64,000 nucleotides of DNA from Klebsiella quasipneumoniae subsp. quasipneumoniae (lineage in GTDB: Bacteria > Pseudomonadota > Gammaproteobacteria > Enterobacterales > Enterobacteriaceae), in the NCBI RefSeq assembly GCF_020525925.1, contig NZ_CP084876.1, forward strand, positions 186,001-250,000. Direction: 5' to 3'. Under the pieces are notes generated by a model. That model was given only the letters and a program-made list of their open reading frames with translations. It did no database searches and had not been told where the DNA came from. Below are positions 34,995-44,642 of the stretch, piece after piece. The position numbers and the translations under genes are program-made. Position 1 is the stretch's first letter; each line of letters opens with the position of its first letter.

Positions 34995-36602
34995 ATGAGT
35001 ATTTCCTTGAAGAAATCAGGGATGCTGAAGCTTGGTCTGAGCCTGGTCGCCATGACCGTCGCCGCCAGCGTGCAAGCGAAAACCCTGGTTTATTGTTCAG
35101 AAGGCTCGCCGGAAGGCTTTAACCCACAGCTCTTCACCTCTGGCACCACCTATGACGCCAGTTCCGTACCCATCTACAACCGCCTGGTCGAATTCAAAAC
35201 CGGTACGACGGAAGTTATTCCGGGACTGGCTGAGAAATGGGAAGTTAGTGCGGACGGAAAAACCTATACTTTCCACCTGCGTCAGGGCGTGAAGTGGCAG
35301 GATAATAAAGACTTTAAACCAACCCGTGACCTGAACGCCGATGACGTGGTGTTCTCCTTCGATCGACAGAAGAATACCAATAACCCGTACCATAAAGTTT
35401 CTGGCGGCAGCTATGAATACTTTGAAGGGATGGGGTTACCAGACCTGATTAGCGAAGTGAAGAAAGTGGACGATAAAACCGTCCAGTTCGTCCTGACCCG
35501 CCCGGAAGCGCCGTTCCTCGCTGACCTGGCCATGGACTTCGCTTCCATTCTCTCTAAAGAGTATGCCGACAACATGCTGAAAGCCGGCACGCCGGAAAAA
35601 GTAGACCTCAATCCTATCGGTACCGGTCCATTCCAGCTGCTGCAGTACCAGAAAGATTCCCGCATTCTGTATAAAGCCTTCCCGGGCTACTGGGGCACCA
35701 AGCCGAAGATCGATCGTCTGGTCTTCTCCATCACCCCGGATGCCTCCGTGCGCTACGCCAAGCTGCAGAAAAATGAGTGCCAGGTGATGCCGTATCCTAA
35801 CCCGGCGGACATCGCGCGCATGAAGGAAGATAAAAACATTACCCTGCTGGAACAGCCGGGTCTGAACGTCGGTTATCTCTCCTTCAACACCGAGAAGAAA
35901 CCGCTGGACGATGTGAAAGTTCGTCAGGCGCTGACCTACGCGGTTAACAAAGAAGCGATCATCAAAGCGGTTTACCAGGGCGCAGGCCAGGCGGCGAAGA
36001 ACCTGATCCCGCCGACCATGTGGGGCTATAACGACGACGTCAAAGACTACACCTACGATCCGGAGAAGGCGAAGCAGCTGCTGAAAGAAGCGGGCCTGGA
36101 AAAAGGCTTCACTATCGACCTGTGGGCGATGCCGGTACAGCGACCGTATAACCCGAACGCCCGCCGTATGGCGGAGATGATCCAGGCCGACTGGGCCAAG
36201 ATTGGCGTCCAGGCCAAGATCGTCACCTACGAGTGGGGCGAGTATCTGAAACGCGCGAAAGCGGGCGAGCACCAGACCGTCATGATGGGCTGGACCGGCG
36301 ACAACGGGGATCCGGATAACTTCTTCGCGACCCTGTTCAGCTGCGCCGCGGCGAAAGACGGCTCCAACTACTCGCGCTGGTGCTATAAGCCGTTTGAAGA
36401 TCTGATTCAGCCGGCCCGCGCCACCGACGACCACAACAAGCGTATTGAACTGTACAAACAGGCTCAGGTAGTGATGCATGACCAGGCTCCGGCGCTGATC
36501 ATCGCTCACTCCACCGTTTACGAGCCAGTGCGTAAAGAAGTCAAAGGCTATGTGGTGGATCCGCTGGGTAAACACCACTTCGATAACGTCTCTGTCGAAT
36601 AA
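34995..36602 (+). CDS. dppA: DppA, periplasmic dipeptide-binding protein
   Basis: Receptor of the Dpp dipeptide ABC importer, also used for dipeptide chemotaxis and heme in E. coli. 535 residues, the E. coli length, from the ATG at 34995; upstream in-frame codons are rejected because the ribosome site and the GcvB-type tract lie there. The signal peptide ends SVQA/KTL after residue 28. TGTTEVIPGLAEKWEVSADG and the LNADDVVFSFDRQ segment are the SBP family 5 signature. It is the most highly expressed member of the operon by usual arrangement; hairpins after it (36618-36717) probably reduce readthrough to dppB. Confidence 0.97.
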   Translation: MSISLKKSGMLKLGLSLVAMTVAASVQAKTLVYCSEGSPEGFNPQLFTSGTTYDASSVPIYNRLVEFKTGTTEVIPGLAEKWEVSADGKTYTFHLRQGVKWQDNKDFKPTRDLNADDVVFSFDRQKNTNNPYHKVSGGSYEYFEGMGLPDLISEVKKVDDKTVQFVLTRPEAPFLADLAMDFASILSKEYADNMLKAGTPEKVDLNPIGTGPFQLLQYQKDSRILYKAFPGYWGTKPKIDRLVFSITPDASVRYAKLQKNECQVMPYPNPADIARMKEDKNITLLEQPGLNVGYLSFNTEKKPLDDVKVRQALTYAVNKEAIIKAVYQGAGQAAKNLIPPTMWGYNDDVKDYTYDPEKAKQLLKEAGLEKGFTIDLWAMPVQRPYNPNARRMAEMIQADWAKIGVQAKIVTYEWGEYLKRAKAGEHQTVMMGWTGDNGDPDNFFATLFSCAAAKDGSNYSRWCYKPFEDLIQPARATDDHNKRIELYKQAQVVMHDQAPALIIAHSTVYEPVRKEVKGYVVDPLGKHHFDNVSVE

Positions 36603-36617
36603 TAAGCACGATGCCTG

Positions 36618-36649
36618 ACCCCCTCTCCCCGTGTGGGAGAGGTGGGGGG
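36618..36649 (+). terminator. Hairpin 1 in the dppA-dppB gap
   Basis: Stem cctctccc/gggagagg extended by three C-G pairs beyond a mismatch, loop cgtgt. It starts 16 bases after the dppA stop. It may stabilise the dppA message and attenuate the downstream genes. Confidence 0.6.
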
Positions 36650-36691
36650 CGTATTCCCGCTATTCCGGGGAATGCTTTTGTGAGCAATACA

Positions 36692-36717
36692 GACGCCCTG
36701 TCGCCAGGCGGGGCGTC
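36692..36717 (+). other. Hairpin 2 in the dppA-dppB gap
   Basis: Perfect 7-bp stem gacgccc/gggcgtc with a GC-rich loop, ending 19 bases before the dppB start. Confidence 0.5.
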
Positions 36718-36736
36718 ACTAGAGAGAATCCGGGTT

Positions 36737-37756
36737 ATGTTGCAGTTTATTCTCCGACGTCTGGGACTTGTCATCCCGACATTTATCGGTATCACCCTTC
36801 TCACCTTTGCCTTCGTCCATATGATCCCCGGCGATCCGGTGATGATTATGGCGGGCGAACGTGGTATTTCCCCCGAACGTCACGCGCAGCTGCTGGCCGA
36901 AATGGGCCTTGATAAGCCGCTGTGGCAGCAATATGCCCACTATATCTGGGGCGTGCTGCACGGCGATTTAGGCATCTCGCTGAAAAGCCGCATTCCCGTG
37001 TGGCAGGAGTTTGTCCCGCGCTTTAAAGCCACCCTTGAGCTGGGCGTCTGCGCGATGATCTTCGCCGTCGCCGTCGGCATTCCGGTGGGCGTGCTGGCTG
37101 CGGTAAAACGCGGCTCCATCTTTGACCACACCGCGGTGGGCCTGGCGCTGACCGGCTACTCGATGCCTATATTCTGGTGGGGCATGATGTTGATTATGCT
37201 GGTTTCGGTACAGCTGAACCTGACGCCGGTCTCCGGGCGCATCAGCGATACGGTGTTCCTTGACGATACCCTGCCGCTGACCGGCTTTATGCTGATCGAC
37301 ACCGCCATCTGGGGCGAGCAGGGCGACTTTATTGACGCCTTAATGCATATGATCCTGCCCGCCATCGTGCTGGGCACCATTCCGCTGGCGGTGATCGTGC
37401 GTATGACCCGGTCGTCGATGCTGGAAGTGCTCGGCGAAGACTACATCCGTACCGCGCGCGCCAAAGGCCTGACCCGGATGCGGGTGATTGTGATCCACGC
37501 GCTGCGTAACGCGATGCTGCCGGTGGTCACGGTGATTGGCCTGCAGGTGGGCACGCTGCTGGCGGGCGCCATCCTGACGGAAACCATTTTCTCATGGCCT
37601 GGTTTAGGCCGCTGGCTGATCGACGCGCTGCAGCGTCGCGATTATCCGGTGGTGCAGGGCGGGGTGCTGCTGGTGGCGACGATGATTATCCTCGTCAACC
37701 TGCTGGTCGACCTGCTGTACGGCGTGGTGAACCCGCGTATCCGGCATAAGAAGTAA
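36737..37756 (+). CDS. dppB: DppB, dipeptide transporter permease
   Basis: Inner-membrane permease of the dipeptide importer, 339 residues like E. coli DppB, with six helices. The start MLQFILRRLGLVIPTFIGIT is conserved; the 42 upstream in-frame codons overlap the intercistronic hairpins and are discarded. The EAA loop that contacts the ATPases is in EDYIRTARAKGLTRMRVI (about 233-250). Pairs with DppC in a heterodimer. Confidence 0.97.
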   Translation: MLQFILRRLGLVIPTFIGITLLTFAFVHMIPGDPVMIMAGERGISPERHAQLLAEMGLDKPLWQQYAHYIWGVLHGDLGISLKSRIPVWQEFVPRFKATLELGVCAMIFAVAVGIPVGVLAAVKRGSIFDHTAVGLALTGYSMPIFWWGMMLIMLVSVQLNLTPVSGRISDTVFLDDTLPLTGFMLIDTAIWGEQGDFIDALMHMILPAIVLGTIPLAVIVRMTRSSMLEVLGEDYIRTARAKGLTRMRVIVIHALRNAMLPVVTVIGLQVGTLLAGAILTETIFSWPGLGRWLIDALQRRDYPVVQGGVLLVATMIILVNLLVDLLYGVVNPRIRHKK

Positions 37757-37765
37757 GGGGCCATC

Positions 37766-38668
37766 ATGTCACAAGTTACTGAAAATAAAGTTATCACTGC
37801 GCCGGTGCCCATGACCCCGCTGCAGGAGTTCTGGCACTATTTCAAGCGCAATAAAGGGGCGGTGGTTGGTCTGGTGTACGTGGCGGTGATGATTATTATC
37901 GCCGTGTTCGCCAACTTCCTCGCCCCGTATAACCCGGCGGATCAGTTCCGTGATTCGCTGCTGGCGCCCCCGTTCTGGCAGGAGGGCGGCAGCCTGGCGC
38001 ATCTGCTCGGCACTGACGACGTGGGCCGCGATATTCTGTCTCGCCTGATGTATGGCGCGCGCCTGTCGCTGTTGGTGGGCTGCCTGGTGGTGGTCCTGTC
38101 GCTGATCCTCGGCGTGGTGCTCGGCCTGGTGGCGGGCTATTTCGGCGGGGTGGTGGACTCGATCATCATGCGCGTCGTCGATATTATGCTGGCGCTGCCG
38201 AGTCTGCTGCTGGCGCTGGTGCTGGTGGCTATCTTCGGGCCCTCCATCGTCAACGCCTCGCTGGCGCTCACCTTTGTGGCTCTCCCGCACTATGTGCGTC
38301 TGACGCGCGCGGCGGTGCTGGTGGAGGTCAACCGCGACTACGTGACCGCCTCCCGCGTGGCGGGCGCCGGGGCGATGCGCCAGATGTTCGTCAATATTCT
38401 GCCTAACTGTCTCGCGCCGCTGATCGTTCAGGCGTCGCTGGGCTTCTCTAACGCCATTCTCGACATGGCCGCGCTGGGGTTCCTCGGCATGGGCGCGCAG
38501 CCGCCGACGCCGGAGTGGGGCACCATGCTCTCCGACGTATTGCAGTTCGCACAGAGCGCCTGGTGGGTGGTGACCTTCCCGGGCGTGGCGATCCTGCTGA
38601 CGGTGCTGGCATTTAACCTGATGGGTGACGGTCTGCGTGACGCGCTCGATCCCAAACTGAAGCAGTAA
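37766..38668 (+). CDS. dppC: DppC, dipeptide transporter permease
   Basis: Second permease, 300 residues as in E. coli. The N-terminal cytosolic segment of about 30 residues precedes a helix at [20 protein letters not shown]. The region [20 protein letters not shown] (about 75-94) is a DppC/OppC family signature, and [19 protein letters not shown] holds the EAA loop. It begins 10 bases after dppB. Confidence 0.97.
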   Translation: MSQVTENKVITAPVPMTPLQEFWHYFKRNKGAVVGLVYVAVMIIIAVFANFLAPYNPADQFRDSLLAPPFWQEGGSLAHLLGTDDVGRDILSRLMYGARLSLLVGCLVVVLSLILGVVLGLVAGYFGGVVDSIIMRVVDIMLALPSLLLALVLVAIFGPSIVNASLALTFVALPHYVRLTRAAVLVEVNRDYVTASRVAGAGAMRQMFVNILPNCLAPLIVQASLGFSNAILDMAALGFLGMGAQPPTPEWGTMLSDVLQFAQSAWWVVTFPGVAILLTVLAFNLMGDGLRDALDPKLKQ

Positions 38669-38678
38669 GAGGTTCGAG

Positions 38679-39662
38679 ATGGCGTTATTGAATGTAGATA
38701 AATTATCGGTGCATTTCGGCGATGAAAACGCGCCGTTCCGCGCCGTGGACCGCATCAGCTATAGCGTGAAGCAGGGCGAAGTGGTCGGCATCGTCGGGGA
38801 GTCTGGATCCGGTAAATCCGTCAGCTCGCTGGCGATTATGGGCCTGATTGATTACCCCGGCCGGGTGATGGCGGACAAACTGGAGTTTAACGGCCGCGAT
38901 CTGCAGCGCATCTCTGAAAAAGAGCGGCGCCAGCTGGTGGGGGCGGAGGTGGCGATGATCTTCCAGGATCCGATGACCAGCCTCAATCCGTGCTATACCG
39001 TCGGCTACCAGATTATGGAAGCGATTAAAGTCCATCAGGGCGGCAATAAGCAAACCCGCCGCCAGCGGGCCATCGACCTGCTGAACCTGGTGGGCATTCC
39101 CGATCCGGCGTCGCGGCTGGACGTTTATCCGCATCAGCTTTCCGGCGGGATGAGCCAGCGCGTGATGATCGCGATGGCCATCGCCTGTCGGCCAAAACTG
39201 CTGATTGCCGATGAACCGACCACCGCGCTGGACGTGACCATTCAGGCGCAGATCATCGAGCTGCTGCTGGATCTGCAGCAGCAGGAGAATATGGCGCTGG
39301 TGCTGATCACCCACGACCTGGCGCTGGTGGCCGAGGCCGCGCATAAAATTATCGTTATGTATGCCGGTCAGGTGGTGGAGACTGGCGATGCGAAGGATAT
39401 TTTCCGCGCGCCGCGCCATCCATACACCCAGGCGCTGCTGCGCGCGCTGCCGGAGTTCGCCCAGGATAAAGCGCGTCTGGCGTCGCTGCCGGGCGTGGTG
39501 CCGGGGAAATATGACCGTCCCAACGGCTGCCTGCTGAACCCGCGCTGCCCCTATGCTACGGATAAATGTCGTAGCGAAGAGCCGGCGCTCGCAGATCTCA
39601 CTGGCGGCCGCCAGTCTAAATGTCACTACCCACTCGATGATGCCGGGAGGCCTGGATTATGA
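38679..39662 (+). CDS. dppD: DppD, dipeptide transporter ATP-binding protein
   Basis: Cytoplasmic ATPase, 327 residues. Walker A is GESGSGKSV near residue 40, signature LSGGMSQR near 154, Walker [13 protein letters not shown] near 178, switch His in LITHDLAL. The C-terminal oligopeptide-transporter domain contains Cys residues in [14 protein letters not shown] and SKCHYPL, the spacing of the [4Fe-4S] site reported in this family. It overlaps dppF by 4 bp (ATGA). Confidence 0.97.
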   Translation: MALLNVDKLSVHFGDENAPFRAVDRISYSVKQGEVVGIVGESGSGKSVSSLAIMGLIDYPGRVMADKLEFNGRDLQRISEKERRQLVGAEVAMIFQDPMTSLNPCYTVGYQIMEAIKVHQGGNKQTRRQRAIDLLNLVGIPDPASRLDVYPHQLSGGMSQRVMIAMAIACRPKLLIADEPTTALDVTIQAQIIELLLDLQQQENMALVLITHDLALVAEAAHKIIVMYAGQVVETGDAKDIFRAPRHPYTQALLRALPEFAQDKARLASLPGVVPGKYDRPNGCLLNPRCPYATDKCRSEEPALADLTGGRQSKCHYPLDDAGRPGL

Positions 39663-40672
39663 GTACGCAAAAGGCCGCCACGCCACAACCGCTGTTGCAG
39701 GCCATTGATCTGAAAAAACACTACCCGGTGAAGAAGGGGTTATTCGCCCCGGAACGGCTGGTGAAGGCGCTGGACGGCGTCTCCTTTACCCTTGAGCGCG
39801 GTAAAACGCTGGCGGTGGTGGGGGAGTCGGGCTGCGGTAAATCGACCCTCGGTCGTCTGCTGACGATGATTGAAATTCCCACCGGCGGCGAGCTCTATTA
39901 TCAGGGGCAGGACCTGCTTAAGCACGACCCGCAGGCGCAGAAGCTGCGGCGGCAAAAAATCCAGATTGTGTTCCAGAACCCCTACGGTTCTCTGAACCCG
40001 CGTAAAAAAGTGGGGCAGATTCTGGAAGAGCCGCTGCTGATTAACAGCAGCCTGAGCAAAGAGCAGCGCCGCGAAAAAGCGCTGGCGATGATGGCGAAAG
40101 TGGGCCTGAAAACAGAGCATTACGATCGCTATCCGCATATGTTCTCCGGCGGTCAGCGCCAGCGTATCGCCATTGCCCGCGGGCTGATGCTCGATCCGGA
40201 CGTGGTGATTGCCGATGAGCCGGTCTCCGCGCTGGACGTTTCGGTACGCGCTCAGGTGCTGAACCTGATGATGGATCTGCAGCAGGATTTAGGACTGTCC
40301 TACGTGTTTATCTCCCACGACCTGTCGGTCGTCGAGCATATCGCTGATGAAGTGATGGTGATGTATCTCGGCCGCTGCGTGGAGAAGGGCACCAAGGAGC
40401 AGATCTTTAACAATCCGCGTCATCCATACACCCAGGCGCTGTTGTCGGCGACGCCGCGTCTGAACCCGGACGACCGTCGCGAGCGGATTAAGCTGACCGG
40501 CGAGCTGCCGAGCCCGCTGAATCCGCCGCCGGGCTGCGCCTTCAACGCGCGCTGCCGCCGGCGCTTCGGCCCTTGCACCCAGCTTCAGCCGCAGCTGAAG
40601 GATTACGGCGGCCAGCTGGTGGCCTGCTTTGCCGTCGACCAGGATGAGAATCCGCAAAAGCCCCACGCCTGA
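39659..40672 (+). CDS. dppF: DppF, dipeptide transporter ATP-binding protein
   Basis: Second ATPase of the importer, 337 residues (E. coli 334). Walker [10 protein letters not shown] near 54, signature FSGGQRQR near 163, Walker [13 protein letters not shown] near 181, switch His in FISHDLSV. The C-terminal family domain has [14 protein letters not shown] and a later Cys, again the Fe-S type pattern. Translation is coupled to dppD through the ATGA overlap. Last gene of dppABCDF. Confidence 0.97.
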   Translation: MSTQKAATPQPLLQAIDLKKHYPVKKGLFAPERLVKALDGVSFTLERGKTLAVVGESGCGKSTLGRLLTMIEIPTGGELYYQGQDLLKHDPQAQKLRRQKIQIVFQNPYGSLNPRKKVGQILEEPLLINSSLSKEQRREKALAMMAKVGLKTEHYDRYPHMFSGGQRQRIAIARGLMLDPDVVIADEPVSALDVSVRAQVLNLMMDLQQDLGLSYVFISHDLSVVEHIADEVMVMYLGRCVEKGTKEQIFNNPRHPYTQALLSATPRLNPDDRRERIKLTGELPSPLNPPPGCAFNARCRRRFGPCTQLQPQLKDYGGQLVACFAVDQDENPQKPHA

Positions 40673-40678
40673 TGGCAC

Positions 40679-40704
40679 GCTCCCGGTCCGATGACCGGGA
40701 GCTT
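40679..40704 (+). terminator. Terminator of the dpp operon
   Basis: Perfect stem gctcccggt/accgggagc with loop ccgatg, 6 bases after the dppF stop, followed by ttctctccc (poor U-tract). Confidence 0.6.
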
Positions 40705-41186
40705 CTCTCCCGCCGGAGATGAAATCCGACGATATCGCCTTTTATCGCAGTGAATGCCACGCTCTCGGAGCATTCTTCGTCGATTATCCGAAAAAATAAG
40801 ACTTTCAGTCCATTTTTATAGAATTAAAGAGAAATTAAAATGGTTCAGGTTTATTCTTTCGCTTATCTGACGCTATGATTCTATCATCGCGAAATACCTT
40901 TATATAAAAACGAATGGGAAGCGCGGTGGTTGCGGGGCTTGAGGATGTACGCATACCTAAAAAATGGGGCTATTCTTCTCAAAGGGAAATGTTAGTGTAG
41001 CGATACTTCTGCCGTGGAATCACACCGAAAATCAAAATCTAAACTATTATAACCCTGTCAATCGTGTGTATTGGTACGTCTCCACCGGCGCTTTTTCTGC
41101 CATACCAGAGACGTCACGATATTTTAAATATACCCAGAAAATAACAACAAACTTAATATGAAATTTTTAAAATCATGAGGTTATCA
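40705..41186 (+). promoter_or_regulatory. A+T-rich upstream region of the bcsOQABCDZ operon
   Basis: 482 bases without a convincing gene; the 65-codon open frame at 40964-41161 has no ribosome site or family similarity. The region is far more A+T-rich than its surroundings, which suits a promoter and silencer-bound (H-NS type) control area. An inverted repeat acgtctc/gagacgt (41076-41082 and 41110-41116) precedes the first gene by about 70 bases and could be an RNA hairpin. I could not fix -10 and -35 boxes. Confidence 0.4.
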
Positions 41187-41717
41187 ATGAACCATTATGA
41201 TGATCTGCAGCGCTTTCAGGAAAAAACGCGGACGCAAAACCTCAAATTTCAGGATCTTTCATCGCAAGCCGCCACGCGGGAGCATGGAGACTGGGCGATC
41301 CTCAATCAGCTGAATCCCGGCGCAGAGAAACCCTCTTCCCTGGCGCTGGGAGGCTCGGTCTCCGCGCCGTTGCCGCAGTCGGTGCCTGCGGATCTGTTCC
41401 GCCAGGTAGAGGCGGCCGTAGCAGCGGCGCCAGCCTCTGATCCTGTTGCGTCTGCCGCGCCAGCGGCCCCGCAGTCGGTCGTGGAGACCGCCGCAGCCGC
41501 GCCGGAGCCGGTCAGGCAGGAGCCTGCGGTGGCCCCTGCGCCTCCCATCCCGGCACCTGAACCGGCAATGGCTCCGCCGCCGAGAATGGCCCCCCGACCC
41601 GCGCCCGCCGCCGAGAACTATGCCCACCTGTTCGCGGCGAAAAGCGCAGAGCCGGTGACGAAAAATAAAGACCAGCCTTTGAAATCACTTCTGGAAAGGA
41701 TCGCAACATGCCGTTGA
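41187..41717 (+). CDS. bcsO: BcsO, Pro/Ala-rich cellulose synthesis accessory protein
   Basis: First gene of the first cellulose operon, 176 residues from the ATG 7 bases after TGAGG. An N-terminal polar helix (1-45, MNHYDDLQRFQEKTRTQNLK onward) is followed by a short LPQSVPADLFRQVEAAV helix, a low-complexity Pro/Ala tract (75-143) and a conserved-looking C-terminal patch (144-176) with YAHLF and PLKSLLERI. There is no signal peptide or membrane helix, so it is cytoplasmic. BcsO occurs with bcsQ and bcsD in type I operons; proline-rich partners of BcsD are thought to help align synthase rows. It overlaps bcsQ by 10 bp. The exact role is unproven here. Confidence 0.8.
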   Translation: MNHYDDLQRFQEKTRTQNLKFQDLSSQAATREHGDWAILNQLNPGAEKPSSLALGGSVSAPLPQSVPADLFRQVEAAVAAAPASDPVASAAPAAPQSVVETAAAAPEPVRQEPAVAPAPPIPAPEPAMAPPPRMAPRPAPAAENYAHLFAAKSAEPVTKNKDQPLKSLLERIATCR

Positions 41718-42511
41718 TTTGCGTCTGTTCACCGAAAGGTGGCGTAGGGAAAACGACCCTGGCGGCCAATTTAGCCTATGCGCTGGCGCGGACCGGCAGC
41801 AAAGTTCTGGCGCTGGATTTTGACGTCCAGAACGCCCTGCGTTTGCATTTTGGCGTGCCGCTGAACGATGAGCGCGGCTACGTGGCGAAGGCGCTGGAAA
41901 TGCACGACTGGAGCCAGTGCGTGCTGAGCGCCGGCAGCAATATTTTCGTCCTGCCGTATGGCGAAGTGAGCGAAGCGCAGCGTCAGGCGTTTGATGAGCA
42001 ACTGACTCACAACGACCATTTTCTCCAGCGCGGTCTCTCCGCGCTGCTGAATTATCCCGGGCTGATCACCATCGCCGATATGCCGCCAGGGCCTTCGCCG
42101 GCGCTAAAGGCGCTGACGGGTCTGGCGGACCTGCATCTGATCCCGCTGCTGGCGGATACCGCCTCGATGTCGACCCTGGCGCACGTGGAAAAACAGCGCC
42201 TGACCGGCGCGGCGCTGAATCACAAGCATGGGCACTATTTCGTCATTAACCAAAGCGATAGCCGTCGCCAGGTCAGCCGGGACGTCACCAGCCTGATGGA
42301 AGAAAAACTGGGCGAACGACTGCTTGGCATTGTCCATCGTGATGAAAGCGTGGTGGAGGCCAATGCGTCGCAGAAGTCGATTCTGGACTTTAACGCCTCC
42401 TCGGCAGCGGCCTTCGATATTGAAATTATTGCTAAAAAAATATCTTCGCTGTTGGGTATCCATATTGGCGATGGCACGGTGCACAGCCAGCCACGCATGT
42501 CAGGGCTTTAA
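41708..42511 (+). CDS. bcsQ: BcsQ of the first operon, MinD/ParA-like ATPase
   Basis: 267-residue SIMIBI-class ATPase. It starts MPLICVCSPKGGVGKTTLAA, an intact deviant Walker A with both signature lysines (Lys10 and Lys15). Switch regions are LALDFDVQNALRLHFGV near 36 and TIADMPPG near 122. BcsQ proteins help place or assemble the synthase at the cell pole. This copy is more canonical and only distantly similar to the second BcsQ of the window (56506-57237). Its start overlaps bcsO and it is followed 20 bases later by bcsA. Confidence 0.88.
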   Translation: MPLICVCSPKGGVGKTTLAANLAYALARTGSKVLALDFDVQNALRLHFGVPLNDERGYVAKALEMHDWSQCVLSAGSNIFVLPYGEVSEAQRQAFDEQLTHNDHFLQRGLSALLNYPGLITIADMPPGPSPALKALTGLADLHLIPLLADTASMSTLAHVEKQRLTGAALNHKHGHYFVINQSDSRRQVSRDVTSLMEEKLGERLLGIVHRDESVVEANASQKSILDFNASSAAAFDIEIIAKKISSLLGIHIGDGTVHSQPRMSGL

Positions 42512-42530
42512 CTTATTGCAGGGCTGCTGA

Positions 42531-44642
42531 ATGAAAAAATCTCTTTTTTGGTTGCTGGCGCTGGTGCTCTCTCCGGTCGCCGTGCTGGTAGTGATCACGC
42601 CGATGGACAGCCAGAAGCAGTACATCTTTGGTCTGCTGAGCATTGGTATTCTGTTTCTGATGGGTTTCAGCAAACGGCGCAGCATCTCGGTGATTATGGT
42701 CGTCACTTCGCTGCTGATGTCCACCCGTTACATGTATTTTCGCCTCACGCAGACCCTGCACTTCAACTCAGCCATTGAAACCATTCTCGGCATGGGGCTC
42801 TTTCTGGCGGAAGTCTATATCTGGGTGATGCTGCTGCTTAACTATCTGCAGACGGTCTGGCCGCTGAAGCGCGGCATTGTTCCGCTGCCGGATGATATGA
42901 GCAAGTGGCCGACGGTCGATATCTATATTCCGAGCTATAACGAACCGCTGGAGGTGGTGCGTGACACCGTCCTCGCGGCACAATGCATTGATTATCCAAA
43001 AGATAAAATGAAAATCTATCTTCTGGATGACGGTAAGCGCAGCGAATTTGCCGTGTTCGCCGCCGACGTCGGGGTGGGCTATATTACCCGCAACGACAAC
43101 AAGCACGCCAAAGCGGGGAACCTCAACCACGCGCTGACCCTGACCCAGGGAGAGCTTATCTGCGTCTTCGACTGCGACCACGTCGCCACGCGCGTGTTTC
43201 TGCAGGCCACCGTCGGCGGCTTTCTGAAAGATCCGATGCTGGCGCTGGTGCAGACGCCGCACTACTTCTATTCCCCGGATCCGTTCGAGCGCAACCTCTC
43301 CGTCGGGCGCAATATTCCGAACGAAGGGATGCTGTTCTATGGCCCGATTCAGCAGGGCAATGATAACTGGAACGCCACCTTTTTCTGCGGCTCCTGCGCG
43401 GTGATCCGCCGCGAGGCGCTGGCGCAGATCGGCGGTTTCGCCGTCGAAACGGTCACCGAGGACGCCCATACGGCGCTCAAGTTCCAGCGCCTTGGGTGGA
43501 AATCGGCCTTTCTCGATATTCCGCTGGCGGCTGGCCTCGCCACCGAGCGCCTGGTGGTGCACGTTATCCAGCGTACCCGCTGGGCGCGCGGAATGACGCA
43601 GATTTTTCGCGTTGATAACCCGCTGTTTGGCCGTGGGCTGACCTTCCAGCAGCGCTTGTGCTATCTCAGCGCCATGCTCTACTACCAGTTCGCGCTACCG
43701 AGGGTGGTGTTTGTCACCGCCCCGCTGGCTTACCTGCTGTTTAACCTCAATATTATTTACTCATCAGCGAGCCTGATCGTCTCTTATGCGCTGCCGCACC
43801 TGTTTCTCGCCATCTACGTCGGTTCGCGAATGAACGGCCGCTATCGCTACAGCTTCTGGGGGGAAATCTACGATATTGTGCTGGCTTTCCACCTGGTGCT
43901 GCCGACCCTGGTGACGATGATTTTCCCCAAGCGTGGCAAATTCAACGTCACCGATAAGGGCGGCCTGCTGGACGTCGGCTACTTCGATTTCACCGTGGTG
44001 CGCCCGCATCTGGTGGTGGCCTGCCTGCTGGCGCTGGGGGTGATCGTCGGCATCGTCCGGGCGATTGGCCATGACTACTTTGGCTCGGACCCCAACGTTA
44101 TCGCCCTCAACGTCGGATGGGGGATCTACAGTCTGATCTTCCTGCTGGCGGCGATTGCCGTAGCGCGCGAAACGCGGCAGGTGCGCAAAACCATTCGTAT
44201 CGATGTCGATATTCCGGTGGTGATCCATTACGCCAGCGGCATCGTTTCCCGCAGCCATACCGAGGATCTGTCGATGGGCGGCTGCCGCGTGGTGGCGCCG
44301 GATACGCGCCATCTGGAGGATGATATCGAAGAGATTGAGCTGATCCTGCAGTCCGGGGCTATTTCGATCCCGGCGCAGCTGGTCACCTCTGACGAGCGCT
44401 TCCTGCGCCTCAAGTTTGATGAAGATATTCCGCTTTCGCGCCGCCGTGAACTGGTGCGCGTGGTGCTGGCCCGCGCGGATGCCTGGATTAATCCGCCGCG
44501 CCCGCAGGATAACCCGTTCCGCTCCTTCTTCACCATTTTACGCTGCGTGTTCGAACTGTTCTGGCTGACGTGGAAAACCCGTCGCAGCCAGCGCAATCGG
44601 GCAACAGTGGCGAAAACGGCGCAGGAGGATGGCACGTTATGA
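42531..44642 (+). CDS. bcsA: BcsA of the first operon, cellulose synthase catalytic subunit
   Basis: Membrane glycosyltransferase (GT2) that polymerises UDP-glucose and extrudes the glucan. 703 residues, without the long N-terminal extension of the second copy. Catalytic motifs are complete: DDG (166-168), DCD (214-216), FFCGSC (284-289), TED (309-311), QRTRW (347-351) and the FNVTDKGG gating-region motif (471-478). The C-terminal PilZ domain has RKTIR (552-556) and DLSMGG (579-584), the RxxxR and DxSxxG c-di-GMP-binding residues. Eight or so helices surround the domain. Start MKKSLFWLLALVLSPVAVLV; overlaps bcsB by 4 bp. Confidence 0.95.
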   Translation: MKKSLFWLLALVLSPVAVLVVITPMDSQKQYIFGLLSIGILFLMGFSKRRSISVIMVVTSLLMSTRYMYFRLTQTLHFNSAIETILGMGLFLAEVYIWVMLLLNYLQTVWPLKRGIVPLPDDMSKWPTVDIYIPSYNEPLEVVRDTVLAAQCIDYPKDKMKIYLLDDGKRSEFAVFAADVGVGYITRNDNKHAKAGNLNHALTLTQGELICVFDCDHVATRVFLQATVGGFLKDPMLALVQTPHYFYSPDPFERNLSVGRNIPNEGMLFYGPIQQGNDNWNATFFCGSCAVIRREALAQIGGFAVETVTEDAHTALKFQRLGWKSAFLDIPLAAGLATERLVVHVIQRTRWARGMTQIFRVDNPLFGRGLTFQQRLCYLSAMLYYQFALPRVVFVTAPLAYLLFNLNIIYSSASLIVSYALPHLFLAIYVGSRMNGRYRYSFWGEIYDIVLAFHLVLPTLVTMIFPKRGKFNVTDKGGLLDVGYFDFTVVRPHLVVACLLALGVIVGIVRAIGHDYFGSDPNVIALNVGWGIYSLIFLLAAIAVARETRQVRKTIRIDVDIPVVIHYASGIVSRSHTEDLSMGGCRVVAPDTRHLEDDIEEIELILQSGAISIPAQLVTSDERFLRLKFDEDIPLSRRRELVRVVLARADAWINPPRPQDNPFRSFFTILRCVFELFWLTWKTRRSQRNRATVAKTAQEDGTL

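Noticed and set aside
40964..41161. 65-codon open frame upstream of bcsO
   Set aside because: No ribosome site, no recognisable similarity, and it lies in A+T-rich control DNA.
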